A DNA stretch of 64,000 nt from CAUZIB01 sp963578805. GTDB taxonomy: Bacteria > Acidobacteriota > Vicinamibacteria > Vicinamibacterales > UBA8438. Below are positions 1 through 6,981 of this stretch, in pieces (position 1 is the first letter of the stretch; each line of letters starts with the position of its first letter). Location of the stretch: contig CAUZDY010000001.1 of the NCBI GenBank assembly GCA_963578805.1, positions 62,001 to 126,000 of the forward strand, written 5' to 3'. Both the position numbers and the translations under genes were made by a program. The notes below the pieces were generated by a model, which saw only the letters and a program-made list of their open reading frames with translations, was not told the origin of the DNA and searched no databases.

Positions 1-1085
1 GGCCAGTTGTGCGCCATTAACCGCCGCATCGCCTCCTGCGAGAAGACCACATCGGTTCGGGCAGGCTCATGTTGCTGAGACAATTTAAGGATGAAGCTCT
101 TGATTAGAAGGGGGATATCCTCGCGGCGCTCCGAGAGCGGTGGCAGGTGAATCGGGATGACGTTAAGCCGATAGTACAAATCCTTTCGGAACGTGCCGTC
201 CTCGATCATCTCTTCCAGGTTGGAGTTGGTGGCGGCAATGACCCGCACGTCAACGCGCATTGGCTTGCTGTCACCAAGACGCTCGAACTCACGCTCCTGC
301 AGCGCTCGCAGGAGTTTCGCTTGCAGGCTGGCACTCATCGTGCCGATTTCGTCGAGAAACAGTGTTCCCCGATGCGCCTGCTCAAGTCGACCTTGACGCG
401 TGGCCACTGCACCGGTGAACGCCCCGCGGACGTGGCCGAACAGTTCCGCCTCCAGCAGCGTTTCAGGTATCGCGCCGCAGTTCAAGGCGACAAATCGATG
501 GCGACAACGTGGACTGTTGTGGTGAATGGCACGGGCAACGAGCTCTTTGCCCGTGCCGGTCTCCCCGGTGATGAGAATCGTGCTGGTCGCACCGGCGACG
601 GTCTCGAGTATCTGAAACAGTCGTCGCATCGGCTGACTCCGGCCGATAATACCTTCGAAGCGATACCGTTCCTCCAACTGCGACCGCAGATACGCGTTTT
701 CGGACTTTAGCCGGCGCTGCTCGAGCGCCGTCGTGAGGACGTGCAGCAGGTGGTCGAACTGGAATGGCTTGGTGATAAAGTCACTCGCGCCGTTTTTGAT
801 TGCTTCAACTGCATCCCTGACCGTGCCAAATCCGGTGACCACGACGCCGACGATGTCTGGGTACAGCTCAAGGGACCTCTGAATGACCTGGGTTCCGTCT
901 ATGCCGGGGAGTCTGAGGTCGGTAATGATTGCGTCGAATGCGAAGTCTGAAATCCGCTGCAGCGCATCTTCTCCAGATTCGGCCTGAACCACCCGATAGC
1001 CGTGTTCCTCCAGACGCTCTGCGGTCGCCTCACGTAAGGCGATCTCATCTTCTACAAGGAGTAGATGTTCAATTTTTTCAGTCAT
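1..1085 (-). CDS. Sigma-54-dependent response regulator, NtrC family (C-terminus beyond window)
   Basis: This is a two-component transcriptional activator that should open sigma-54 promoters by ATP hydrolysis when phosphorylated. The N-terminal receiver (residues 1-120) has acidic residues at 12-13, the phospho-acceptor Asp56 in ITDLRLPG, Thr84 and Lys106 in TKPF. The AAA+ domain follows, with Walker A GETGTGKE, an intact GAFTGA loop (the sigma-54 contact) and Walker B LFLDEIG. The start ATG at 1085 gives a normal receiver N-terminus. The gene runs off the left edge, so the Fis-type DNA-binding domain is not visible. A repeated 12-base motif lies just upstream (1101-1112), and a sigma-54-like promoter lies at 1923. 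No cognate kinase is adjacent, although the hybrid kinase at 2898-4451 is nearby. The family is certain; the target is inferred. Confidence 0.93.
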   Translation of the reverse strand, partial: MTEKIEHLLLVEDEIALREATAERLEEHGYRVVQAESGEDALQRISDFAFDAIITDLRLPGIDGTQVIQRSLELYPDIVGVVVTGFGTVRDAVEAIKNGASDFITKPFQFDHLLHVLTTALEQRRLKSENAYLRSQLEERYRFEGIIGRSQPMRRLFQILETVAGATSTILITGETGTGKELVARAIHHNSPRCRHRFVALNCGAIPETLLEAELFGHVRGAFTGAVATRQGRLEQAHRGTLFLDEIGTMSASLQAKLLRALQEREFERLGDSKPMRVDVRVIAATNSNLEEMIEDGTFRKDLYYRLNVIPIHLPPLSERREDIPLLIKSFILKLSQQHEPARTDVVFSQEAMRRLMAHNW

Positions 1086-1100
1086 TTACGCTGGTGCCGG

Positions 1101-1112
1101 TATTTTGACGAT
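1101..1112. repeat. 12-base motif TATTTTGACGAT, copy 1 (candidate activator site)
   Basis: The 12-mer TATTTTGACGAT lies 16 bases upstream of the start of the sigma-54 activator gene and is repeated exactly at 1760-1771, upstream of the sigma factor gene. I infer a shared regulator-binding half-site, possibly for autoregulation by the NtrC-type protein. Two exact copies within 700 bases is the only evidence. Confidence 0.4.
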
Positions 1113-1248
1113 GTGTAGAAATCGGGTTAAGGATCGCACAATGCTACAGCTTTTTTCATAGTTTGCCGATACCACTCTTCGAAGCGAAATCAGCGGGTCA
1201 CATCGCTACGATCCGCTGAGCGGGGGCGCGAACAATTATGGGAAGGCG

Positions 1249-1473
1249 ATGAGCAAGGTGATGATTGTCGACAGAAAGACTATATCGATCATGAAGGCCT
1301 GCGAGCTTGTTGGCGTGAGTCGGCGGACGATCTATAACTGGATCGCTAGTGGGAAAGTCGAATATGTACGCACGGCTGGCGGCTCGGTCCGGATCTTTGT
1401 TGAGACGCTGTGGCGGAGGCCCGAAGACTCCAGTCGCCGTCAGCCGGTTGGCGAACAACGACGGCTTGGTTGA
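1249..1473 (+). CDS. Small excisionase/MerR-type helix-turn-helix protein
   Basis: This 74-residue protein is almost entirely one winged-helix DNA-binding domain. Residues 14-50 carry the pattern MKACELVGVSRRTIYNWIAS followed by GKVEYVRTAGGSVRIF, typical of excisionase-like HTH domains (recognition helix SRRTIYNWI, then a wing). The C-terminus is a short basic tail. The stop TGA overlaps the ATG of the next gene (TGATG at 1471-1475), so the two are probably translationally coupled. In other bacteria this HTH is often fused to a receiver or sensor domain, so the pair may be a split form of such a regulator. No recombinase gene is nearby, which argues against a phage excisionase role. Target unknown. 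Confidence 0.75.
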   Translation: MSKVMIVDRKTISIMKACELVGVSRRTIYNWIASGKVEYVRTAGGSVRIFVETLWRRPEDSSRRQPVGEQRRLG

Positions 1474-1718
1474 TGGCCGGAGAGCCGCAGGTTCTCTACC
1501 CTTACGACGGGTCCGTGCTCTGCGGTGAAGAGCCAGGCCTGGGACACCGGCTTCACCGTCTGAATAACCAGCTCGGTATCATTTTGGCGAATCCAGAGCT
1601 GCTAGAGACCAAGCTGGGCAAGTCGTCAGGCCGATCCAAGGCCAACCAGATCGTGACCAGTGCTGTCAATGCGATCGGTACCAGAAGAGACATCCGTGCT
1701 AGGTTCTCGAGCCCATGA
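1473..1718 (+). CDS. Short histidine-kinase dimerisation/phosphoacceptor-like protein
   Basis: This is an 81-residue protein starting at the ATG that overlaps the HTH gene stop. Its central part reads HRLHRLNNQLGIILANPELL, which resembles the H-box helix of HisKA domains (canonical HELNNPL-like), followed by a second helix with QIVTSAVNAIGTRRDIRA. There is no ATPase domain, so it cannot be a kinase by itself. It could be a phosphotransfer or dimerisation partner for the HTH protein or the neighbouring two-component proteins. It could also be the remnant of a longer kinase. The in-frame upstream extension to 1410 lies inside the HTH gene and is less likely. Confidence is moderate that it is translated and low on function. 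Confidence 0.5.
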   Translation: MAGEPQVLYPYDGSVLCGEEPGLGHRLHRLNNQLGIILANPELLETKLGKSSGRSKANQIVTSAVNAIGTRRDIRARFSSP

Positions 1719-1754
1719 GACCTGCTGCATTCGGATCTATTTCGACCAGATCTT

Positions 1755-1771
1755 GTCAATATTTTGACGAT
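1755..1771. promoter_or_regulatory. Candidate upstream activator site: GTCAA-N4-TTGAC with the repeated 12-mer
   Basis: The sequence GTCAATATTTTGACGAT contains a perfect inverted repeat GTCAA/TTGAC (1755-1768) and the second exact copy of TATTTTGACGAT (1760-1771). It sits about 155 bases upstream of the sigma-54-like promoter at 1923, a normal distance for an enhancer bound by an NtrC-type activator. Inference only. Confidence 0.4.
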
Positions 1772-1922
1772 CAGGCGCTCTAGGCGTCAGCGTTCCTACA
1801 CAGCGCATCCAGAATCTTCTCCTTTCTGCACAGCCCTTCCTGTGCTGTAGGTAGCGTAAAAAGAACAAGTTATTGTCGTTCACGTGACTTCCTGTCCCTT
1901 CTTCGCACGGTCCAAAACTGCC

Positions 1923-1937
1923 TGGCATTGCTCTTGC
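1923..1937 (+). promoter_or_regulatory. Sigma-54-type -24/-12 promoter upstream of the sigma factor gene
   Basis: TGGCATTGCTCTTGC has the invariant GG and GC elements with the exact spacing of the TGGCAC-N5-TTGC consensus. The only core deviation is T for C at the sixth base. It lies about 70 bases before the ATG at 2007. The adjacent sigma-54 activator gene makes this promoter plausible. Confidence 0.5.
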
Positions 1938-2006
1938 CCTTCATGAGGTCAGTCCGAACGTCGCCGCGGTGGCGAGACGCCGGACCACCGAAGGGAGTCG
2001 GAAGCT

Positions 2007-2867
2007 ATGCAGAAGCAGACCACACTTGATAATCAGGAAGAGCGGATCGCCGCGAGCGTGCCGTTCGTGCAAGCCCAGGCGCGACGACTAGCTGCCTCGA
2101 TGCCGACCTCGATTGATATCGGCGACTTGGTTCAGGACGGAATGATTGGACTGATCGACGCTGCTAACCGCTTCGATGAAAAACGCGGAATCAAGTTCGA
2201 GACGTTCGCAGAGCGCCGTGTCCGCGGGTCAATGATCGACGCGCTCCGTAGAGGCGCGTGGCCACGCGGAATCCGTCGTGTGCGGCGTGAACTCGAAGCT
2301 GCACGTCAACACCTGCGCAATGAGCTCGGTTCCGAGCCGTCGCTCTCAGAATTGGCCAGCCGCATGGGTGCTGACGAGGCGCACCTGAGTCGCACCATCA
2401 TCAGGATCAAGACGATCGAGGCGACGTCGCCGTCGGCCACGATCGACAACGTCGACGAGGCGAGCCTGCCTCCGGTGCTGCTGCCCTCCGAGCCGGCTGC
2501 ACCAGACAAGTTGTGTGAGCTGGGCGAGGTACAGAACCGAGTCCGGGCTGCCATTACCGCGCTTCCACCCCGGGAACGGAAAGTTGTCACGCTCTATTAC
2601 TTCGGCGAGGTGACAATGAAAAAGATCGGAGAGACAATCGGCGTCAATGAATCTCGCGTCTCGCAACTTCACGCCCGCGCCGTCCAGCGACTGCGTAAGC
2701 TGCTCGGACCCGACCTGGCACCTGAACAGCTAAGTGTCGCGCTCACAAAGCCTGTGGCGGTCAAGACGGTCAAAGCAAAGGTCGGCATGCATTCACGCCC
2801 ACGACGGGTTGCGGTGAAGGCGAGTCGCCCGATTCGGCAAGTTGAAGTGGCTGCGGCTCGGTGTTGA
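2007..2867 (+). CDS. RNA polymerase sigma factor, FliA/sigma-28 type
   Basis: This 286-residue group 3 sigma factor directs RNA polymerase to alternative promoters. Region 2 is seen in GDLVQDGMIGLIDAANRFD and in FAERRVRGSMIDALR, the latter highly characteristic of FliA/SigB-type factors. Region 3 includes LSELASRMGADEAHLSR. Region 4 has LPPRERKVVTLYYFGEVTMKKIGE followed by an HTH ending in SRVSQLHARAVQRLR. The last 45 residues form an unusual basic tail rich in Lys, Arg and Val. A Shine-Dalgarno-like GAAGGGAG precedes the ATG. A sigma-54-like promoter lies upstream. No flagellar genes are in the window, so a role in motility is not shown; it could control motility, stress or development. Confidence 0.9.
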   Translation: MQKQTTLDNQEERIAASVPFVQAQARRLAASMPTSIDIGDLVQDGMIGLIDAANRFDEKRGIKFETFAERRVRGSMIDALRRGAWPRGIRRVRRELEAARQHLRNELGSEPSLSELASRMGADEAHLSRTIIRIKTIEATSPSATIDNVDEASLPPVLLPSEPAAPDKLCELGEVQNRVRAAITALPPRERKVVTLYYFGEVTMKKIGETIGVNESRVSQLHARAVQRLRKLLGPDLAPEQLSVALTKPVAVKTVKAKVGMHSRPRRVAVKASRPIRQVEVAAARC

Positions 2868-2897
2868 GTGCCTTGGACGGCAACGCGGAAGGTTGGG

Positions 2898-4451
2898 CTA
2901 CCCGGTCACGTCGAACGCGACTTTGAGGAGATCGGCCAGTCTGAACGGTTTAGCAAGCCACTGACAGCCGCTTTCTTCGAGAAACCGTTCAGCTTCGGTT
3001 CCTGCCACGTCTCCCGTGACAAAGACCATCCGCCTGGCCAGCGCTGGTTCAGTTTTTGTGATCGTGCGATAAAGGGTCGGGCCGTCCATTCGTGGCATCT
3101 TGAGATCGCAGACGAGCAGGTCGTACACGCTCTCCTGAATCCGGTCCAGTGCGTCGTGCCCATCCCCGGCCTGGTCAACCTGAAACCCGGCATCGGTCAG
3201 TGCCTCTGAGACCGCTGCCGCGAGTGCGGGTTCATCCTCGATGACGAGCACCCGCGCACCTCTTCCATTCGAGGTCTCCTTTGGAACCGGTGGCGTTACC
3301 TGAACCTGACGGACGACGCCACCACTGGCTGGGAACTCCACGAAAAACGAGGCCCCCTGACCGGGGCCCGAAGCCACGCGAATACGGCCTCCGTGTTCTT
3401 GCACGATGGCGTAGGCAACTGTTAGCCCCAGACCGGTCCCTTGTCCCACACCTTTGGTGGTGAAGAACGGGTCGAAAATCTTTGCCTGCACCTCTTCGGG
3501 CACGCCAGGACCATCGTCGTTGATTTCCAAGACAACCGATTCCCTTTCCGCGTCGTGCCACGTTCGAGCGACGAGCGTCCCCCGACCATTCGTGGCCAAC
3601 ATGGCCTGCTCGGCGTTGACGATGAGGTTGAGCAGGACCTGCTTGAGGTGATGGGGATCGGCAAACACCTGTGGAAGGCCACCAGCTAAGGCCTCGATCG
3701 CCGTCACGTTGGAGACGCGTTGGTCATAAGCTCGCAGTGAGAGCGTTTCTCGGACGATTTGGTTCAGGTCGATCACCGCCCGGGTCGTATGTCTTTTTCG
3801 TGAGAACGTCAGGAGGTTTCTGACGATCTTTGCGGCGCGTTCGGACTCGCTCAGGATGGTTTGAATACCTCTTTTTGTCACGTCGTCAGAGGGGCGCAAC
3901 GACAGGCGCTCCGACCAGGTAAGAATTGTCGCTAGCGGATTGTTGAGCTCGTGGGCAACACCAGAAACTGTCTGTCCGAGCGCGGCCATTTTCTCAGACT
4001 GGAGGAGCTGGTGGTAGAAGTCGCGACCCTGCTCCTCCAGTCGCCGGCGTTCGCTGACGTCCCGCATGAGGGCAACGAGTCGACGGCCGATCTGATTTTT
4101 GGGCTCATCAACATGAGCGGTCACTTCGACCCAAAATGATGAGTCATCCGCTCGGCGTAACCGGAGGAGATAGTCCAAAACGGCACCATCCCGTTCGAGT
4201 CGTTTTAGGAATTCCGTGCGCGCCTCCGGATCGACAAAGCGTTCGAGTTCAAATGGGCGGACCGCTTCTGCTTCGGCCTCGGGAGGATGGCCGAACATTA
4301 GCTTTAAGTGAGGATTGGCCGTGACGGTTGTATCGACGCCTCGGTGCAGCGTGCCGATGTAGATCCCTTCCTGGATCGATTCAAAGAGACACGCGAGCGC
4401 TTCAAAGGTTGGCGTGGGGAAAGACGTCAGGCGGGGGGCGCGTGACGACAC
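2898..4451 (-). CDS. Hybrid sensor histidine kinase (PAS - HisKA - HATPase - receiver)
   Basis: This is a 517-residue cytoplasmic kinase; no membrane segment is seen. A PAS domain spans about 15-135. The HisKA H-box is GVAHELNNPLATIL with phospho-acceptor His167. The HATPase domain spans about 250-375 with an N-box (LLNLIVNAEQAM) and G-boxes (NDDGPGVP, GQGTGLGL). A C-terminal receiver spans about 399-517 with Asp449 in VCDLKMPRMDG and a lysine in AKPF. Because it ends in a receiver, phosphate may be passed to another protein, such as the DHp-like protein or the sigma-54 activator upstream; this is inferred. It is convergent with the sigma factor gene, with only a 30-base gap. Confidence 0.93.
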   Translation of the reverse strand: MSSRAPRLTSFPTPTFEALACLFESIQEGIYIGTLHRGVDTTVTANPHLKLMFGHPPEAEAEAVRPFELERFVDPEARTEFLKRLERDGAVLDYLLRLRRADDSSFWVEVTAHVDEPKNQIGRRLVALMRDVSERRRLEEQGRDFYHQLLQSEKMAALGQTVSGVAHELNNPLATILTWSERLSLRPSDDVTKRGIQTILSESERAAKIVRNLLTFSRKRHTTRAVIDLNQIVRETLSLRAYDQRVSNVTAIEALAGGLPQVFADPHHLKQVLLNLIVNAEQAMLATNGRGTLVARTWHDAERESVVLEINDDGPGVPEEVQAKIFDPFFTTKGVGQGTGLGLTVAYAIVQEHGGRIRVASGPGQGASFFVEFPASGGVVRQVQVTPPVPKETSNGRGARVLVIEDEPALAAAVSEALTDAGFQVDQAGDGHDALDRIQESVYDLLVCDLKMPRMDGPTLYRTITKTEPALARRMVFVTGDVAGTEAERFLEESGCQWLAKPFRLADLLKVAFDVTG

Positions 4452-4511
4452 GTTCGATTATAGCAAGGCCCGTTATCTCTCGCTGAGCGCCTCCGCCGGC
4501 TCTTCAGCTGT

Positions 4512-5144
4512 CTACTCAGCCGGGGGAGCGGGTGTCGGCGTCTGGCTTATGGCGCGAGGCAGATACTTTGCTTCGACTGCCGACCGGATGTCACCGACGG
4601 ACCCGCCTGAGGCATGCAACTGCATGGCCTCTTGGGCGACGTCGATACACACGATACAAGCCATTCCATGGGGTTCCCACGAGTTGACCGAACCATTCTG
4701 GTTTCGAGACTGGACAAAACAGTCTGCATTGCCTGTGTGTCCCGCCGATTCGCAGCCACAGTAACAGGGCACATACTCGAGCACGTCCGGGTTGCGGGCC
4801 GCGAACTCATAGGCAGCGCTCACCACCTCGGGTGACCGTGGCACCATATTGGGCATGAGTGGAAGATTCGGCAACGGGACACCCTCCGGGTGTGCAGGCG
4901 AAGCCTCTTGTGTCGGTACGAATGGAGGGGTGAAGCCGGTCGTTTCCGCGTCAACGGTGTCGGCGGCTTCGACCGCGGCGTCCATCCCAGCATCGGACAC
5001 ATCAGGGCCGCCCCTAGGGTAGAGGGCACCAAGTCCAACGGCCACGACGGTTACGACCCCGGCGATCAGGACCCACGGTGGTCCACTTGACCCCGAACCA
5101 GGTGCCCCGGGAACTCTTCTTTGAACCTTCCATTTTTTTACCAC
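4512..5144 (-). CDS. Membrane-anchored PCYCGC-motif protein
   Basis: This 210-residue protein has a short basic N-terminus, one membrane anchor at about 25-43 (VLIAGVVTVVAVGLGALYP) and an acidic, Pro-rich linker. Its conserved C-terminal domain includes the signature PCYCGCESAGH followed by NADCFV and a later CIVCIDVA pair. The cysteine cluster matches the PCYCGC-motif family, known in Gram-positive lipoproteins and some other phyla, whose function is not established. The spaced cysteines and histidine suggest metal or heme-related binding outside the membrane, which is inference. The tail is Pro- and Thr-rich. It stands alone between the kinase and a gene-poor stretch. Confidence 0.75.
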   Translation of the reverse strand: MVKKWKVQRRVPGAPGSGSSGPPWVLIAGVVTVVAVGLGALYPRGGPDVSDAGMDAAVEAADTVDAETTGFTPPFVPTQEASPAHPEGVPLPNLPLMPNMVPRSPEVVSAAYEFAARNPDVLEYVPCYCGCESAGHTGNADCFVQSRNQNGSVNSWEPHGMACIVCIDVAQEAMQLHASGGSVGDIRSAVEAKYLPRAISQTPTPAPPAE

Positions 5145-5343
5145 AAAACTGATCTTATAACAGAAACCCTGGGTGTCTAGTCACTAACCCAACAGGCCGA
5201 AAAGTATCGCGTTTGGGTCATTGTGCAGTCTGGCTGGCACCGACGGGTACCTGAAATGATCCGCACTCCCACCCGGAGTCGATCCTCGCTGTCTATTTGG
5301 CGAAGAACCAAACCGTGCGGACGATTACTTAGGGGAGCTTCTC

Positions 5344-5415
5344 ATGCATTCAGCCGAGAAACATGACATTGTCCTGGTGTTCGGGCTTGCCGTCACCTTA
5401 ATGGTCATATTCTAG
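5344..5415 (+). CDS. Candidate 23-residue single-pass membrane microprotein
   Basis: An ATG at 5344, preceded at good spacing by AGGGGAG, opens a 23-codon frame: MHSAEKHDIVLVFGLAVTLM plus three residues. It has a polar N-terminus and a continuous hydrophobic stretch of 15 residues. The remainder of the gap 5145-5457 shows no other gene. Small membrane peptides of this kind often attach to larger membrane complexes, but nothing here names a partner. Chance occurrence cannot be excluded. Confidence 0.3.
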   Translation: MHSAEKHDIVLVFGLAVTLMVIF

Positions 5416-5457
5416 AAGCCGCTTCTGGGCCTGCTCGCGGCGTCCATCGTCTGGACG

Positions 5458-5916
5458 TTACTCGTCTTTTCTTGGCCCCAGCGCGAAAGCCATCGTCCCT
5501 TCGACGACCCGCGTGTCACCAACTCGAGCGAAGCCCTTGAGCTGACCCATTCGGCTCCGAAGGCGCTCGACCGTGGCTTCGATCACGACGACATCTCCCG
5601 GATGAACTGGCTTGAGATACCGCACTTGCTCGATTCCGAGAAAGTAGATCAACCTCTCCCGATTCTCGGGTTTAGCCAGAATCAGGATCGCGCCCACTTG
5701 AGCGACAGCCTCGGTCAGGATCGTCGGTGGGAGGGCGGGAGGCTCACCCGGACGATGCGCCAGGTACCTTTCGTTGAGCGAGACGTTCTTGATGCCGACA
5801 ATTCGCCTGTCCTCCTCGAATTCCGTGATCTTGTCGACCAGGAGGAAGGGGTATCGATGCGGCAGGATCCGCTCGATGGCGGCGTTGTCGAGTGGGAGGC
5901 TAAGGTGTGTGTTCAC
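5458..5916 (-). CDS. fabZ: 3-hydroxyacyl-ACP dehydratase FabZ-like
   Basis: This hot-dog-fold dehydratase of fatty-acid synthesis removes water from 3-hydroxyacyl-ACP. The N-terminal ILPHRYPFLLVDKI block is diagnostic. The active-site helix region is present but divergent: the usual GHFP is AHRP (catalytic His kept) and the usual PGVL before the catalytic Glu is PPTI, followed by LTEAVAQ with Glu kept. A GTG at 5916 gives a normal N-terminus; an in-frame GTG at 5958 would add 14 residues. From 5916 the length is 152 residues, normal for FabZ. It stands alone, without the lpxA or lpxD genes that often flank fabZ, so it may be a second or specialised dehydratase. Confidence 0.85.
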   Translation of the reverse strand: MNTHLSLPLDNAAIERILPHRYPFLLVDKITEFEEDRRIVGIKNVSLNERYLAHRPGEPPALPPTILTEAVAQVGAILILAKPENRERLIYFLGIEQVRYLKPVHPGDVVVIEATVERLRSRMGQLKGFARVGDTRVVEGTMAFALGPRKDE

Positions 5917-5958
5917 CGGCTCAAGTATATCCTCCCCTAGGGATGAGGATGGCCGCAC

Positions 5959-6522
5959 GGAATCGCTCTTGCCCTGCGACGGAATGCGGCGAAGCTAGCG
6001 CCTGCCTGAGTTAACGCACTCCGTTGATTCCGCGCGACCGTAGACTTTGGTATTAAATCCCGTGCCGTCCAAATTCTGGAGCAGGTATGCCAAGGCTGGC
6101 TAGTTTCGGCGGCGTGTCGTCCTGTCAGGTGGACCTCAGAAGAGGACTTTTAAACCCTTCTCGCAAAACGGCCATCGCAATGAACCAACACAGGTGTTTT
6201 TCGACTGAACACCCTTACCGGGAGGGTGGACATCTGCACCGCAATGTCCGGTCAGACTCTAGCAGGAGGCCCCCGCGGTGATGAAGTAGGGCTCTGTGTT
6301 GTCGTCCCAGACCAAAGGCTGGACTCATTTGTCGTTTATGTCGTGCGCTGTAGTCACAGAAAGACCGTGGACGGGCTGCAATGATAGCGTCTCGCTATTG
6401 CCCGGATGGAGTAACCGCGTTTCGCAAGGCTTAGAAAACGTCGTCGCTCCAATCCGCTGACGTGGGCGAGCTACTTCGTTCGAGCGAAGCACTCGCACCT
6501 GCCAGGTGTCCGCGGGATGCCT
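5959..6522. other. Gene-poor stretch
   Basis: No convincing coding frame, RNA gene or mobile element was found. A small GC-rich hairpin (CACCCT, loop TACCGGG, AGGGTG) lies at 6210-6228. The stretch ends at the decayed DUF805 gene, so it may itself be degraded sequence. Confidence 0.4.
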
Positions 6523-6924
6523 TTATCTGAGCGTGGACGCGCTGATAAGGCTCGTGAGAAATTCAACCCCCAAAGCATGCTTCGGACTTGCACCGAACCT
6601 GTTGGCCATCTCGCCGCCTGGGGTTGTCATGAACACCAAGGACACGATGGCGCCCAAGAGCGGTACGAGCAAGGTCGGGAGCCATCATCCGCTGCGGTTG
6701 GTTTCATGAAGACGCCGAACAGTCACTGCAAGGCCCAGAAGCACCACGGCCAAGTTGTATAGGAGTGGAAGAGCCCGGATGTCGCCCCCCATGAGCGACC
6801 CATTGACAAGGCCAGGCACAACCAGCGCGCTGATGAGCACGAACAGCCAGTACTCATTGCGCCGAGCTCGTCCCGCAAACACGGCGTACTGGCGCAATGC
6901 TGTTGAATACCACTCCATAGCCAC
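6523..6924 (-). pseudogene. DUF805 membrane protein interrupted by one in-frame TGA
   Basis: The first 79 codons encode a DUF805 integral membrane protein: an N-terminal Tyr/Phe/Gly region with FAGRARRNEYWLF, two or three hydrophobic segments, and the end VRRLHETNRSG. A TGA at 6685-6687 then stops translation. The same frame continues with WLPTLLVPLLGAIVSLVFMT, later NRFGASPK, and a TAA at 6523. This is the rest of a typical DUF805 protein, whose family pattern is RRLHD-x-x-RSGWW. The TGA thus replaces the first conserved Trp (TGG to TGA), giving 133 codons before the real stop. Because TGA is the ordinary stop of many genes here, a nonsense mutation is the simplest reading. Readthrough or a base error are alternatives. 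Confidence 0.8.
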
Positions 6925-6981
6925 ATCACCGTGTCTAGTGCCGGGGCACTACAGTCGGGATCCGAACAGGTTGCCCGCAGG

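Noticed and set aside
1249..1473. Phage excisionase or integration module
   Set aside because: The HTH resembles excisionases but no integrase, attachment site repeat or phage gene is nearby.
6685..6687. TGA in the DUF805 gene as another selenocysteine
   Set aside because: The position is a conserved Trp, not Cys, and no hairpin with a GU-containing loop was found at the right distance.
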